DNA of 64,000 nt. It comes from Sinobaca qinghaiensis (GTDB taxonomy: Bacteria > Bacillota > Bacilli > Bacillales > Marinococcaceae). Position 1 is the stretch's first letter. Every line of letters begins with the position of its first letter. Location: assembly GCF_003610495.1 (NCBI RefSeq), contig NZ_RAPK01000006.1:492839-556838 (forward strand). Direction: 5' to 3'. This document shows, piece after piece, positions 35,418-44,445 of this stretch. A program made the translations under genes and the position numbers. The notes under the pieces are model-generated. The model saw only the letters and a list, made by a program, of their open reading frames with translations. It was not told the DNA's origin and searched no databases.

Positions 35418-36413
35418 ATGAAAAAATGGATAACTATTTTTGCTGCGGCCCTGCTTTTATTTGCAGCACTGCCAGCGGAGAATATGTCTGCAGCTCCGTC
35501 CGGTAAAGCATATGAATCCTATCTGGAGCATCTGGGCTGGACAGAAACAGAAATGGAGGCCTATCTGCAGGGGTGGGACACTTCGCTTAATGAATTTGAA
35601 ACGCTGAAGGAACTGCAGGAATTTCTCGGAGAAGAGCTGACAGAAGAGTCAGCGGCAGCTTTTCTAGAGGAATTTGATATGACAAGAAACGAGCTGGATG
35701 AACGTCTGGCAGAAGACGGCCTTGTGCTGGAAGATTTGAAGTTTACAGATGACCTGTATGAGTATCTTCCCTACGATGAAGAATGGGAAGAGGAAGTATG
35801 GGAAGATGATTTTTCAGAAATTGGCTTAACGTCGGCGGAAATAGATGCACTGACGGCCCATTTTAAGAAGAGAGCAGAGCAGACCGGAGAATTTGAAGAA
35901 AAGCTGTTCAGCCTGCTGGACGACTCCAGTGATTTTTCAGAATGGATGGAAGAGCTGGTATGGACGGAAGAGCAGAAACAAACCTTCGCGAGCTGGTGGA
36001 ATGAGTTGCTGAGTCTGCTGCAGATATCTGTTTCATTTGCCGAGGAAACCGCCGGGGAGAAAAAAGACCTTTCTTTTAACAACCTGCTTGATATGGAAAG
36101 CTGGACAATCGATGTACTGTGGATAGAGATCTACGACACGGAAGGAACGCTGCTTGCTGACTTGTTTATTAATACAGCGTTTATTGAAGAATTCGGCGGT
36201 ATGGAAGCACTGCCTGCTGTGGAAGAGGCAGCCTCCGAACAAATCATCGCCGCCGCTCCTTCCGGTTCTGCAGAAAAACCATCAGTATCTGCTGAGAAAG
36301 AGGGCGGTATACTACCTGATACGGCTGGAAGCAGCCTATTTTACGTGCTCGGCGGACTGACAGCAGCTTTTCTTGGATTTTTGCTTTTACTATCTAGAAA
36401 AAAGACTGCATAA
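35418..36413 (+). CDS. Acidic surface protein with LPDTA sorting signal
   Basis: A 331-residue secreted protein. Signal peptide at about 1-27 (MKKWITIFAAALLLFAALPA then ENMSAAPS). The mature part is extremely rich in Glu and Asp and holds repeated helix-forming units around W-T-E-x-E, L-T-E-E and similar segments. The C-terminus is a sorting signal: LPDTA at 299-303, a hydrophobic helix and RKKTA. It fits the processed acidic surface protein family of Bacillales that goes with LPXTA-type sortases, though no sortase gene is in the window. The start is ATG 35418 after AAGGGAG; the frame is open upstream but that stretch is not protein-like. Function unknown, perhaps cation binding or wall spacing. 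Confidence 0.88.
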   Translation: MKKWITIFAAALLLFAALPAENMSAAPSGKAYESYLEHLGWTETEMEAYLQGWDTSLNEFETLKELQEFLGEELTEESAAAFLEEFDMTRNELDERLAEDGLVLEDLKFTDDLYEYLPYDEEWEEEVWEDDFSEIGLTSAEIDALTAHFKKRAEQTGEFEEKLFSLLDDSSDFSEWMEELVWTEEQKQTFASWWNELLSLLQISVSFAEETAGEKKDLSFNNLLDMESWTIDVLWIEIYDTEGTLLADLFINTAFIEEFGGMEALPAVEEAASEQIIAAAPSGSAEKPSVSAEKEGGILPDTAGSSLFYVLGGLTAAFLGFLLLLSRKKTA

Positions 36414-36453
36414 AAAATGCCCTGTGAAGAAAACCTTCGCAGGGCATTTTTTT
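36412..36453 (+). terminator. Terminator of the acidic surface protein gene
   Basis: Perfect 13-base arms AAAAAATGCCCTG and CAGGGCATTTTTT with inner GAAG/CTTC pairing. Confidence 0.9.
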
Positions 36454-36488
36454 AAACAAATTCAAACGAAGACGTCTAAAAATTCTAG

Positions 36489-36553
36489 TTGCCAAACGAT
36501 TCAAAAAGCATTATCATGAAGGAAATAATTAATTTGTTTAGTAAACAAATTAA
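36489..36553 (+). promoter_or_regulatory. Promoter and perfect 25-bp operator of the GH31/TRAP operon
   Basis: Promoter TTGCCA (36489-36494), 17 bases, TATCAT (36512-36517). The operator at 36529-36553 is a perfect palindrome with 12-base arms (TTAATTTGTTTA and its complement) around a single G, located downstream of the transcription start. Its 17-base core differs by one base from the site before uxaC. Confidence 0.78.
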
Positions 36554-36570
36554 AAAAGGGTGATTTATTA

Positions 36571-38919
36571 ATGACGACAGATACTACCTTTCACATGATA
36601 AAAAACGAAATGAACGCGCTTACGCTGCACTCCCCGTTTTATGAAGTATATGTCTCCATTTATGTTCTAAAGGCAGATGTGATTAGAACTACGGTAACGA
36701 AACATTCCCCGGAGATTCCCATTCATTCCTGGGCAATTGCCCCCGGGGACACAGAAATGCCGCTGGAAGGAGTGGACCGGCAGGAGATTTCAGAGCTTTT
36801 TGAACGGCCTTCTTATCAGCTGGAGGAAAATGATACGCAGCTGATTCTTACTACAGAGAAGATTAAGCTGGTTATTAATAAAACACACCTGCATCTCACA
36901 TGGTATGCGATAGATAACGAAACAAAAGAGGAGGTATGGGCAGCAGAAGATCGAAGCACTCAGGCTTATTTTTTTCAAATTGCCAAAAAAGCACCAGTTT
37001 CTCATTATCTGACGAGAAAACCGGGAGAGCTGTATTTCGGTCTTGGAGAAAAAACAGGAAACGTTAATAAATACGGGGAACGTTACCGCATGCTTAACAT
37101 CGATGCGATGGGATATGATGCGGAAAAAACAGATCCACTATATAAACATATTCCCTATTACGTCACGTACTCAGAATCAAGCGGTCTGGCCTACGGACTC
37201 TACTACGATGATTATAATGAATGCGCTTTCGATCTGGGCAAGGAAAAAGATAACTATCATGGCAGCTATCGCTATTTTGAAACACGCTCTGAATTCCTGG
37301 ATTATTATTTTATTCTGGGACCGGACGTGCCTGAAGTAACGAAAACTTTCTCCTGGTTAACCGGGCGGCCGGCGAGAATGCCTAAATGGAGCTACGGCTA
37401 TTCAGGCTCAACGATGACCTATACAGATGAACCACGGTCCCAGGAACGTCTTGGAGAATTTATTGAAAACTGCAGAACGCACAATATTCCGTGCTCTTCC
37501 TTTCATTTGTCCTCCGGTTACACGTCCATTCAGGATAAACGGTATGTCTTTCACTGGAACCGGGAGAAATTCCCGGAGCCTAAACGATTTGCCGAGGATT
37601 TTCATAAAGAAAGCATAAACATTATCGCTAACATCAAACCGAGCCTGCTTGTTAATCATCCTAAATTCAAAGAAGCCTCCGAGCAGGGAATGACGATTAA
37701 AAATGAAGACGAAGAACCATTGCAGCAGCAGTTCTGGGACGACCTTGGCGTTTATTTGGACTTTACGAATGAAAAAACGATTTCATGGTGGAAAGAAAAT
37801 GTAAAAGAACAGCTGCTTCATAACGGAATCGACTCGACCTGGAATGATAACAATGAATTTGAAGTCTGGGATCCGGATGCGGTTATTGATTTGTTCGGCA
37901 AAAAGGGAAGGTTTCAGGATTATCGTGCGATTTTTCCAATGCTGATGACCAAAGTTTCTTTAGCAGCCCAGCTCGAACATGACCCTGGGCGCCGTCCTTT
38001 TCTCGTTACGAGATCGGGGAGCGCAGGAATCGGCAGATATGCGCAGACATGGACAGGCGATAACGACACGAGCTGGCACACATTAAAGTACAACATAAAA
38101 ATGGCGATTGGACTCAGTCTTTCCGGTGTTTACAACTTTGGCCACGACACCGGCGGTTTTGCCGGAGGGGCACCGGAGCCGGAACTTCTTCTGCGCTGGA
38201 TTCAGAGCAATATTTATTATCCGCGCTTTACCATTCATTCCTGGAACGATGACAACACGGTGAATGAACCGTGGATGTATCCGGAAATTACGGAAAAAGT
38301 GTCGGGAACCATGAATTGGCACCGCCGGCTGTCCGGTTATTTATATTCGATAGGCAATCATTCTTCAACCGATTATGAACCGATTGTGCGGCCGGTTTTT
38401 TACAACTTTCCAAAAGATCCGGTCACATACAAAGAGAATGATGAATTCATGCTTGGCGGGGATCTGCTTGTCTGCACGATTGTCGAACCGGAGCAGAGGG
38501 AGAGGACGGTATACCTTCCAACACACGATGGAGGATGGTACGACCTTTATACGGAAAAATGGTATGAAGGAGGGCAGGACGTTTCGGTGCCTGCCCCACT
38601 GGAGTACACCCCGGTTATGGTAAAAGGCGGGAGCATTCTTCCTATAGAAGAAGAAACACAGGTACGGGTACAGCTGTATCCGGCAGCAGCCGGGACCAGC
38701 GTTTCTTTTTCCTACTGCACCAGTACGGAAGCAGATGGAAAAGAAGAAACCGCTCAGTTTGATATGACTATGGAAACAAGTGATTCTGCCATTTCTGTTT
38801 CTGTTCATAAAACGGAAACGGCAGAAGGTAGGCCGCAGCAGTTTGCTTTTCATATGCCTTCCTCTGAAACGAGAACGCTTTGGATCAATGGAGAAGAAAC
38901 AGCGTTATTTCACACATAA
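36571..38919 (+). CDS. GH31 family alpha-glycosidase
   Basis: A 782-residue glycoside hydrolase 31. The N-terminal beta-sandwich covers about 1-265, then the TIM barrel; the nucleophile is D426 in TWNDNNEFE and the acid/base D497 in WTGDNDTSW. Other family signs are YFGLGEKTG, PKWSYGYSGS and the NFGHDTGGFAG stretch. There is no signal peptide, so the substrate is imported. GH31 includes alpha-glucosidases, alpha-xylosidases, alpha-galactosidases and sulfoquinovosidases; the D-N-N-E form of the nucleophile motif and the SSFHLSSGY strand differ from plain alpha-glucosidases. It heads the uronate operon, so an alpha-linked uronic acid- or xylose-containing oligomer is a reasonable guess only. 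Confidence 0.9.
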   Translation: MTTDTTFHMIKNEMNALTLHSPFYEVYVSIYVLKADVIRTTVTKHSPEIPIHSWAIAPGDTEMPLEGVDRQEISELFERPSYQLEENDTQLILTTEKIKLVINKTHLHLTWYAIDNETKEEVWAAEDRSTQAYFFQIAKKAPVSHYLTRKPGELYFGLGEKTGNVNKYGERYRMLNIDAMGYDAEKTDPLYKHIPYYVTYSESSGLAYGLYYDDYNECAFDLGKEKDNYHGSYRYFETRSEFLDYYFILGPDVPEVTKTFSWLTGRPARMPKWSYGYSGSTMTYTDEPRSQERLGEFIENCRTHNIPCSSFHLSSGYTSIQDKRYVFHWNREKFPEPKRFAEDFHKESINIIANIKPSLLVNHPKFKEASEQGMTIKNEDEEPLQQQFWDDLGVYLDFTNEKTISWWKENVKEQLLHNGIDSTWNDNNEFEVWDPDAVIDLFGKKGRFQDYRAIFPMLMTKVSLAAQLEHDPGRRPFLVTRSGSAGIGRYAQTWTGDNDTSWHTLKYNIKMAIGLSLSGVYNFGHDTGGFAGGAPEPELLLRWIQSNIYYPRFTIHSWNDDNTVNEPWMYPEITEKVSGTMNWHRRLSGYLYSIGNHSSTDYEPIVRPVFYNFPKDPVTYKENDEFMLGGDLLVCTIVEPEQRERTVYLPTHDGGWYDLYTEKWYEGGQDVSVPAPLEYTPVMVKGGSILPIEEETQVRVQLYPAAAGTSVSFSYCTSTEADGKEETAQFDMTMETSDSAISVSVHKTETAEGRPQQFAFHMPSSETRTLWINGEETALFHT

Positions 38920-38937
38920 TGAGAGGGGTAACATACG

Positions 38938-39927
38938 ATGAAAAAAAATTATATTTGGCTGCTTCTGCTGCTTCTCGTAACAGCAGGATGCCAGCAGGCA
39001 GCAGGAGAAGAAGAGACAAAAGAGTTAACACTTGCTCATAATCAGCCTACGGATCACCCTGTTCATTTATCGTTGACGCGGTTTGCTGAGCTGGTGGACG
39101 AAAAGTCAGACGGGGAACTTGTCATTGATGTTTATCCTAACGGAGAGCTCGGCAGTGAAAGAGAGGTTATAGAAAATACCCAGTTCGGAACCGTGGACAT
39201 TGCAAAAGTAAGCGCAAGTGCGCTGGAGGGGTTTGATCCGATCTATTCCATTTTCAGCCTTCCATATATGTTTGAAAGCCAGGAGAGTTTTAAGCAGATT
39301 ATGGCGAACGAAGAGATAACCGATGAGATCTATCTCAACACGACGGATATTGGATTTAGAGGTCTCACGTATTATGATGCAGGCGTTCGCAACATGTATA
39401 CAAAGGACCGCATCATTGAAAGTGCAGAAGATATGGCTGGTTTAAAAACAAGAGTACAGCCCAGCCGGACCAGCGTTCAAATGATTGAAGCGATTGGCGG
39501 CACGCCGACACCGATGAGCTATGGAGAAGTTTATACGGCGCTGCAGTCCGGTGTTATTGACGCAGCTGAGAATAATGAAACTGCTTTAGTCAACAGCAGC
39601 CACGGAGAAGTAGCGAAAAATTACTTTTTCACGGAGCATGCGATTGTACCGGATATGCTGATCATGAACGACGAAATGTACAGTGATTTGACAGAAGAAG
39701 AGCAGCAGGTTATTGAAGAAGCTGCAGAAGAATCGACGGAATACCACGAAGAACTCTGGGCAGAAATGGTAGAAGAATCAGTGACGATTGCTGAAGAGGA
39801 AATGGATGTTACATTCTACGACATCGATAAGCAGACGTTTATTGACGCTGTGCAGCCACTTCACGAACAATTCCAGGAAAATCCTGATACTGCAGATATT
39901 TATTCCAGGATAAAGGAGGAATCATAA
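38938..39927 (+). CDS. TRAP transporter substrate-binding lipoprotein, DctP type
   Basis: A 329-residue binding protein of the TRAP family. It has a lipobox VTAGC (cysteine at residue 18), so it is tethered outside the membrane as usual in Gram-positives. R172 in LKTRVQPS is the conserved arginine that binds the carboxylate of the ligand, and TPTPMSYGEVYTALQSGVIDAAENN is the family's signature. Coupled with glucuronate genes, hexuronate is the likely ligand; several DctP proteins are known to bind glucuronate or galacturonate. GAGAGGGG precedes the ATG. Confidence 0.93.
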   Translation: MKKNYIWLLLLLLVTAGCQQAAGEEETKELTLAHNQPTDHPVHLSLTRFAELVDEKSDGELVIDVYPNGELGSEREVIENTQFGTVDIAKVSASALEGFDPIYSIFSLPYMFESQESFKQIMANEEITDEIYLNTTDIGFRGLTYYDAGVRNMYTKDRIIESAEDMAGLKTRVQPSRTSVQMIEAIGGTPTPMSYGEVYTALQSGVIDAAENNETALVNSSHGEVAKNYFFTEHAIVPDMLIMNDEMYSDLTEEEQQVIEEAAEESTEYHEELWAEMVEESVTIAEEEMDVTFYDIDKQTFIDAVQPLHEQFQENPDTADIYSRIKEES

Positions 39928-39928
39928 G

Positions 39929-40420
39929 GTGAAACAGGTCAAAAAAACGCTGGATAAACTACTTTTAGCTGCGAATGCTTTCTTGATTACAGCGATGACA
40001 CTACTGTCCATATGGCAGGTGATTGCGCGGTACTTTCTGGATGCTCCAAGCACCACGAGTGAAGAGATTATCCGCTTTATGCTCATATGGTTTACCCTTC
40101 TTACCGCGACGTATGTTCTCGGACAGCAGCAGCATATTGCGATTACTTTTATTAAAGAAAAGCTGAATGCCGGCTGGCAGAAAGGACTGAATAGATTCGT
40201 AAACATATTATGGATTGTTTTCGGAGTAGGGGTCATGATCGCAGGGGGCAGCTGGCTGCTTTCCTATACGTATACAGAAGTAGCACCGGCAACAGGATTG
40301 TCCATGCTTTTCGTATACAGCGCACTGCCGGTTTCCGGACTGTTTATGACGATTTATGCTGTCACTCATATGGTTACACCGGAAACATATTCTGAAAATA
40401 GAGAGGAGACGGGTCAATGA
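39929..40420 (+). CDS. TRAP transporter small permease, DctQ type
   Basis: A 163-residue, four-helix membrane protein: the small TRAP subunit. Helices at about 10-32, 45-65, 85-107 and 125-148; the W-x-V-I-A-R-Y motif in SIWQVIARYFLDAPSTTSEEI is diagnostic. Start is GTG 39929, behind AAAGGAGG with a nine-base gap, one base after the stop of the binding-protein gene. Its end overlaps the large subunit by four bases (ATGA), so translation is coupled. Confidence 0.92.
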   Translation: MKQVKKTLDKLLLAANAFLITAMTLLSIWQVIARYFLDAPSTTSEEIIRFMLIWFTLLTATYVLGQQQHIAITFIKEKLNAGWQKGLNRFVNILWIVFGVGVMIAGGSWLLSYTYTEVAPATGLSMLFVYSALPVSGLFMTIYAVTHMVTPETYSENREETGQ

Positions 40421-41715
40421 CTTTATTAGCCAGCCTCATGCTATTTGGTATTTTAGGAATTCTACTGCTGCTGGGCGTACCCATTGCCCTATCCATTGCT
40501 TTGAGTTCTGTGTTAACGATCAGTCTTGTGCTTCCGTTTGATGTTTCTATCATTACAGCTGCGCAAAGACTCGCAACAGGAGTGGATAATTTTACGATAC
40601 TGGCTATTCCGCTGTTTGTTTTAGCCGGTACGATCATGAACAACGGCGGCATCGCCTTCAAATTAATTAATTTAGCGAAAGTGCTGGTAGGACGCATGCC
40701 GGGTTCACTCGCTCATACAAATGTGGTCGGCAATATGCTGTTTGGATCTATTTCCGGCTCGAGTGTGGCCGCAGCGGCTGCCATGGGACGGATTATGACG
40801 CCGATGGCGCTCCGCCAGAACTATTCCCGGACATACACAGCGGCGGTAAACATCGCATCAGCGCCTGCGGGACTTCTTATTCCCCCAAGTTCGATGCTGA
40901 TTGTCTACTCGCTCGTCAGCGGTGGAACATCTGTAGCGGCTTTATTTATGGCCGGGTATCTGCCGGGTATTTTATGGGGATTAGCTGTTATGGCTGTAGC
41001 ATACGTGTATGCGAAAAAAAGGAAATATCCGGTATCGGAAAAAATCAGCTGGAAGGACCGCGCGTTTATTGCGATCGATGCGATCCCCAGCCTGCTTTTA
41101 ATCGTCATTGTTATCGGAGGTATTGTAGCTGGTATCTTTACAGCTACAGAGGGTGCAGCGGTAGCGGTACTATATGCGCTGGTTCTGTCTCTTATCTATA
41201 AACAGTTGAAAGTACAGGAATTTAAAACGATTTTTAAAGAAACAATTGAAATTACCGGAATGATTTTATTTCTTATCACGGCATCATCGTTGTTTTCTCT
41301 GGTTATGTCCTATACGGGCATTCCATCCAGCATCAGCGAAAGTCTGCTGTCTCTTACAGAAAGTACGATCGTGCTGCTGTTAATTATTAACCTGATTTTG
41401 CTGATCATGGGAACATTCATGGATATCACACCGGCCGTATTAATCTTTACGCCGATATTCTTCCCGGTGATTACAGAGCTTGGAGTCGATCCGGTACACT
41501 TTGGTATTATCATCGCGTTTAACTTGTGTATTGGTAATATTACGCCTCCTGTAGGAAGCGTACTGTTTGTCGGAACGAGCGTAGCGAAAGCCAGGCTGGA
41601 AGATGTAATAAAAATGCTGGTGCCTTACTTTATCGTACTGATCATTATGGTTGTTGTTATTACGTTTGTGCCGCAGATCAGTCTCTTCCTTCCAGGATTG
41701 TTTGATCTGTTATAA
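40417..41715 (+). CDS. TRAP transporter large permease, DctM type
   Basis: A 432-residue membrane protein with about 12 helices, the channel subunit that moves the ligand with Na+. Family marks are LFVLAGTIMNNGGIA, the hairpin motif GSISGSSVAAAAAMGRIMTP, IPPSSMLIVYSL and NITPPVGSVLFVG. It closes the GH31/TRAP operon. The second ROK repressor ends only 12 bases away on the other strand, and I see no terminator in between. Confidence 0.94.
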   Translation: MTLLASLMLFGILGILLLLGVPIALSIALSSVLTISLVLPFDVSIITAAQRLATGVDNFTILAIPLFVLAGTIMNNGGIAFKLINLAKVLVGRMPGSLAHTNVVGNMLFGSISGSSVAAAAAMGRIMTPMALRQNYSRTYTAAVNIASAPAGLLIPPSSMLIVYSLVSGGTSVAALFMAGYLPGILWGLAVMAVAYVYAKKRKYPVSEKISWKDRAFIAIDAIPSLLLIVIVIGGIVAGIFTATEGAAVAVLYALVLSLIYKQLKVQEFKTIFKETIEITGMILFLITASSLFSLVMSYTGIPSSISESLLSLTESTIVLLLIINLILLIMGTFMDITPAVLIFTPIFFPVITELGVDPVHFGIIIAFNLCIGNITPPVGSVLFVGTSVAKARLEDVIKMLVPYFIVLIIMVVVITFVPQISLFLPGLFDLL

Positions 41716-41727
41716 CGCCAGACTGAA

Positions 41728-42912
41728 TTAAACCAGGTCAACGTTCATTTTTTCGGAGTGCCGCTTGGAATGGTCAACAATCGTAATATCAAAAAATCCC
41801 TTAAAAGCTAAAGCGGCAGCTCCATACGCACAGGCATCTTCATTAAGCCGGGAGATTTTCAGCTCATCGTAGTTGTTGAATTTAGACTGGAACCGGCTGG
41901 TTAACGCCGCCAGCAGTTCCGGGCGGGCGGAGAAGAGAGCACTGTTAATAACGATACGTTCCGGATTAAAAATATTAATAACATTATTTAATCCGAGAGC
42001 CAAATAGTCTAAATAGTTATCCAGAACGCTTCCTTGAACTTCCTTATGAAATAAGGCGGCCATGCTTTCTGTTGATAATTGTGCCGCATCCTGATGCAGA
42101 TTTTTTAAAAGAGCTTTATTGGAAGCATACAGCTCCCAGCAGCCATGATTGCCGCAGGGACAGGGAAGGCCGTTCGGTTCGACAATCATATGGCCGATTT
42201 CGCCGGCGAAGCCCTGGAATCCCCGGTAGATGTCGAAATCCTTGATGATACCAAGGCCGATACCGGAATGAAGAGTCAGGCAGAACAAATCAGATACCTG
42301 CTCATAGTAGACCTGCTCCGCGAAGACGGATAAATTTGCACTGTTATCGATAAAAACAGGAACGTTCATTTCCTGCTCCAGCCTGCTTTTGATATCTTCA
42401 TCTGCCCATTCCTGCTTGGGAGTAAATACGATCTGATGATCATTATTTACGATACCGTGAATACCGACGCCAATGCCGACTAATGGAATCTCCTGAAGCA
42501 GGGAGACGGCAGGGAGAATATCTTCTTTTAGTATGTGTAAAAGGGATTCTGTCATCTCATCAAAGTAATGAGTATCCAGCGCAACGGACTGCCGGTGAAT
42601 AAGCTGTCCCTTCAAATCACAGCACAATATATTGGTAACCTGTTCATCAATATCGATGCCAATAGTAAAGCCGGCACGTTCATTAATCTCGATCATAATA
42701 GGCTTTCGGCCTCTTGTGACAGAAGCGCCGGTTTCTCGTTCTACAATATGTCCTTCTTCCATCAGTTCACCAACCTGGGAAGATATCGTTGCTTTATTTA
42801 ATCCCGTGATGCGTGATAATTCACTTCGGGAAAGGGAGACATGTTTAATTACATTTTCAATAATAATTCGTCGATTCATACGTTTAATGTAGTGGGTATC
42901 TCCGGTATTCAT
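41728..42912 (-). CDS. ROK-family repressor of the uronate locus
   Basis: A 394-residue paralogue of the XylR at 20753: winged helix at about 10-72 (SRSELSRITGLNKATISSQV), then a ROK domain beginning GFTIGIDIDEQV and the zinc motif CPCGNHGCW. I use ATG 42912, with GGAGG seven bases upstream, rather than ATG 42918. It lies between the TRAP operon and the divergent uxaC operon, and operator sites of XylR-type geometry stand in front of both, so it is their likely repressor. The inducer could be xylose, a uronate or an oligomer; the sequence does not tell. Confidence 0.9.
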   Translation of the reverse strand: MNTGDTHYIKRMNRRIIIENVIKHVSLSRSELSRITGLNKATISSQVGELMEEGHIVERETGASVTRGRKPIMIEINERAGFTIGIDIDEQVTNILCCDLKGQLIHRQSVALDTHYFDEMTESLLHILKEDILPAVSLLQEIPLVGIGVGIHGIVNNDHQIVFTPKQEWADEDIKSRLEQEMNVPVFIDNSANLSVFAEQVYYEQVSDLFCLTLHSGIGLGIIKDFDIYRGFQGFAGEIGHMIVEPNGLPCPCGNHGCWELYASNKALLKNLHQDAAQLSTESMAALFHKEVQGSVLDNYLDYLALGLNNVINIFNPERIVINSALFSARPELLAALTSRFQSKFNNYDELKISRLNEDACAYGAAALAFKGFFDITIVDHSKRHSEKMNVDLV

Positions 42913-42958
42913 ATACATTCCTCCAGGCGCCAGAGTATGGCAGCGATTGCTGTCATTA

Positions 42959-42991
42959 TATAATTTTTAGTTTGTCTAGTAAACAAATGAA
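42959..42991 (+). promoter_or_regulatory. -10 box and operator of the uxaC operon
   Basis: TATAAT at 42959-42964; a matching -35 is weak. The operator frame 42967-42991 begins TTAGTT, with core TTTGTCTAGTAAACAAA (42971-42987), directly downstream of the -10 box. Confidence 0.7.
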
Positions 42992-43005
42992 AAGGAGAAG
43001 ATACA

Positions 43006-44406
43006 ATGAATACATTTATGCAGGAAGATTTTTTATTAAATACGAATACTGCCAAAAAACTGTATCACGAGACGGCTGCCCATCTGCCTATTATTGATTA
43101 CCACAACCACCTGCCTCCAGAGGAAATTGCAGAGGATAAATCGTTTCAAAATTTAGGGGAAATCTGGCTGAACGGAGATCATTACAAATGGAGAGCGCTT
43201 CGTGCCAACGGAATAGAGGAAGCTTACGTGACAGGGAACGCCGGGGATCATGAGAAATTTATGGCCTGGGCTGGCACGGTACCAAAAACGCTTGGAAATC
43301 CGCTTTACCATTGGACCCATTTGGAATTGAGACGTTACTTCGGTATTACGGACCTGTTGAACGAAGAGACAGCCGAAAAAATATGGAGCAGTACAAAAGA
43401 AAAACTGCAGTCCCCGGAATACTCGGTTCAGTCCCTGCTGAAAAAGGATAAAGTGGAATTTATCGGCACGACAGATGATCCCGCCGATCCGCTGCTTTCC
43501 CATAAGAAACTGCAGGGGCACAGCGATTTTCAAGTATCTCCATCATTCCGGGCCGACCCTGCTATTTTTATTGAGCAGTCGGATTACTTGAATTGGATAG
43601 AAAGAATGGAACAGACCACCGCCATGTCCATTCAAAGCTACGATCAGCTTTTGGATGCACTGGAAAATCGTATTGACTGGTTCGATGAAATGGGATGCCG
43701 AAGCGCCGACCACGGTATTTCGCACGTGTTTTTTGAGAAAACAACGAAAGAAGAAGCAGCTGCTGTGTTTCAGAAAAGAAAACAGGGAAAGACTTTGTCC
43801 CAGAAAGAGGCAGAGCAGTATCAGACGCATATTATGCTGTTTCTAGGCGAGAAATACGCTGACAAGGATTGGGCGATGCAGCTTCATCTTCATCCGCAGC
43901 GTAACAATAATAAGAAAATGCTGGAGATCGCAGGAAAAGATACCGGATTTGACTCCATTGGCGATGGTGCCGTTTCAGAAAAACTGGCAATGCTTCTCGA
44001 TCAGCTGGAATACAGACAAAAACTGCCTAAAACTATTCTTTACAGCGTAAACGCAAACAATCACGATATTCTGGCGTCCATGGCAGGGAATTTTCAAAGC
44101 GGCAGCCTGCCGGGGAAAATTCAGGTCGGTACCGCCTGGTGGTTTAACGATCATATCGACGGAATGGAAAAACAGATGAACTCTCTTGCCAACATCGGAC
44201 TGATTTATCACTTTATCGGCATGCTCACAGATTCCAGAAGCTTCCTTTCTTTTTCCAGGCATGAATATTTCAGAAGAATACTGTGTAATATGATCGGCAG
44301 CTGGGTCGAAGAAGGAAAAGCGCCGAACGATGAAGCATTATTAAAAAAATATGTAGAAAACATCTGCTATTACAATGCGAAACGTTATTTTTCCATTGGA
44401 TCCTAA
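43006..44406 (+). CDS. uxaC: Glucuronate isomerase
   Basis: A 466-residue uronate isomerase converting D-glucuronate to D-fructuronate (and galacturonate to tagaturonate). It belongs to the amidohydrolase superfamily; the metal-binding HNH is seen in IDYHNHLPPEEIAEDK, followed by KWRALRANG, and later MQLHLHPQRNNN and the WWFNDHIDGM stretch. Length is normal. AAAAGGAG precedes the ATG. First gene of a five-gene operon uxaC-kdgK-uxuA-uxuB-kdgA. Confidence 0.96.
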   Translation: MNTFMQEDFLLNTNTAKKLYHETAAHLPIIDYHNHLPPEEIAEDKSFQNLGEIWLNGDHYKWRALRANGIEEAYVTGNAGDHEKFMAWAGTVPKTLGNPLYHWTHLELRRYFGITDLLNEETAEKIWSSTKEKLQSPEYSVQSLLKKDKVEFIGTTDDPADPLLSHKKLQGHSDFQVSPSFRADPAIFIEQSDYLNWIERMEQTTAMSIQSYDQLLDALENRIDWFDEMGCRSADHGISHVFFEKTTKEEAAAVFQKRKQGKTLSQKEAEQYQTHIMLFLGEKYADKDWAMQLHLHPQRNNNKKMLEIAGKDTGFDSIGDGAVSEKLAMLLDQLEYRQKLPKTILYSVNANNHDILASMAGNFQSGSLPGKIQVGTAWWFNDHIDGMEKQMNSLANIGLIYHFIGMLTDSRSFLSFSRHEYFRRILCNMIGSWVEEGKAPNDEALLKKYVENICYYNAKRYFSIGS

Positions 44407-44445
44407 TATCGATTGATAAAATACGTAGTTAACAGGAGGGAAAGC

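Noticed and set aside
36489-36504. Possible cre site before the GH31 gene
   Set aside because: The bases around the central CG do not fit the consensus at several positions.
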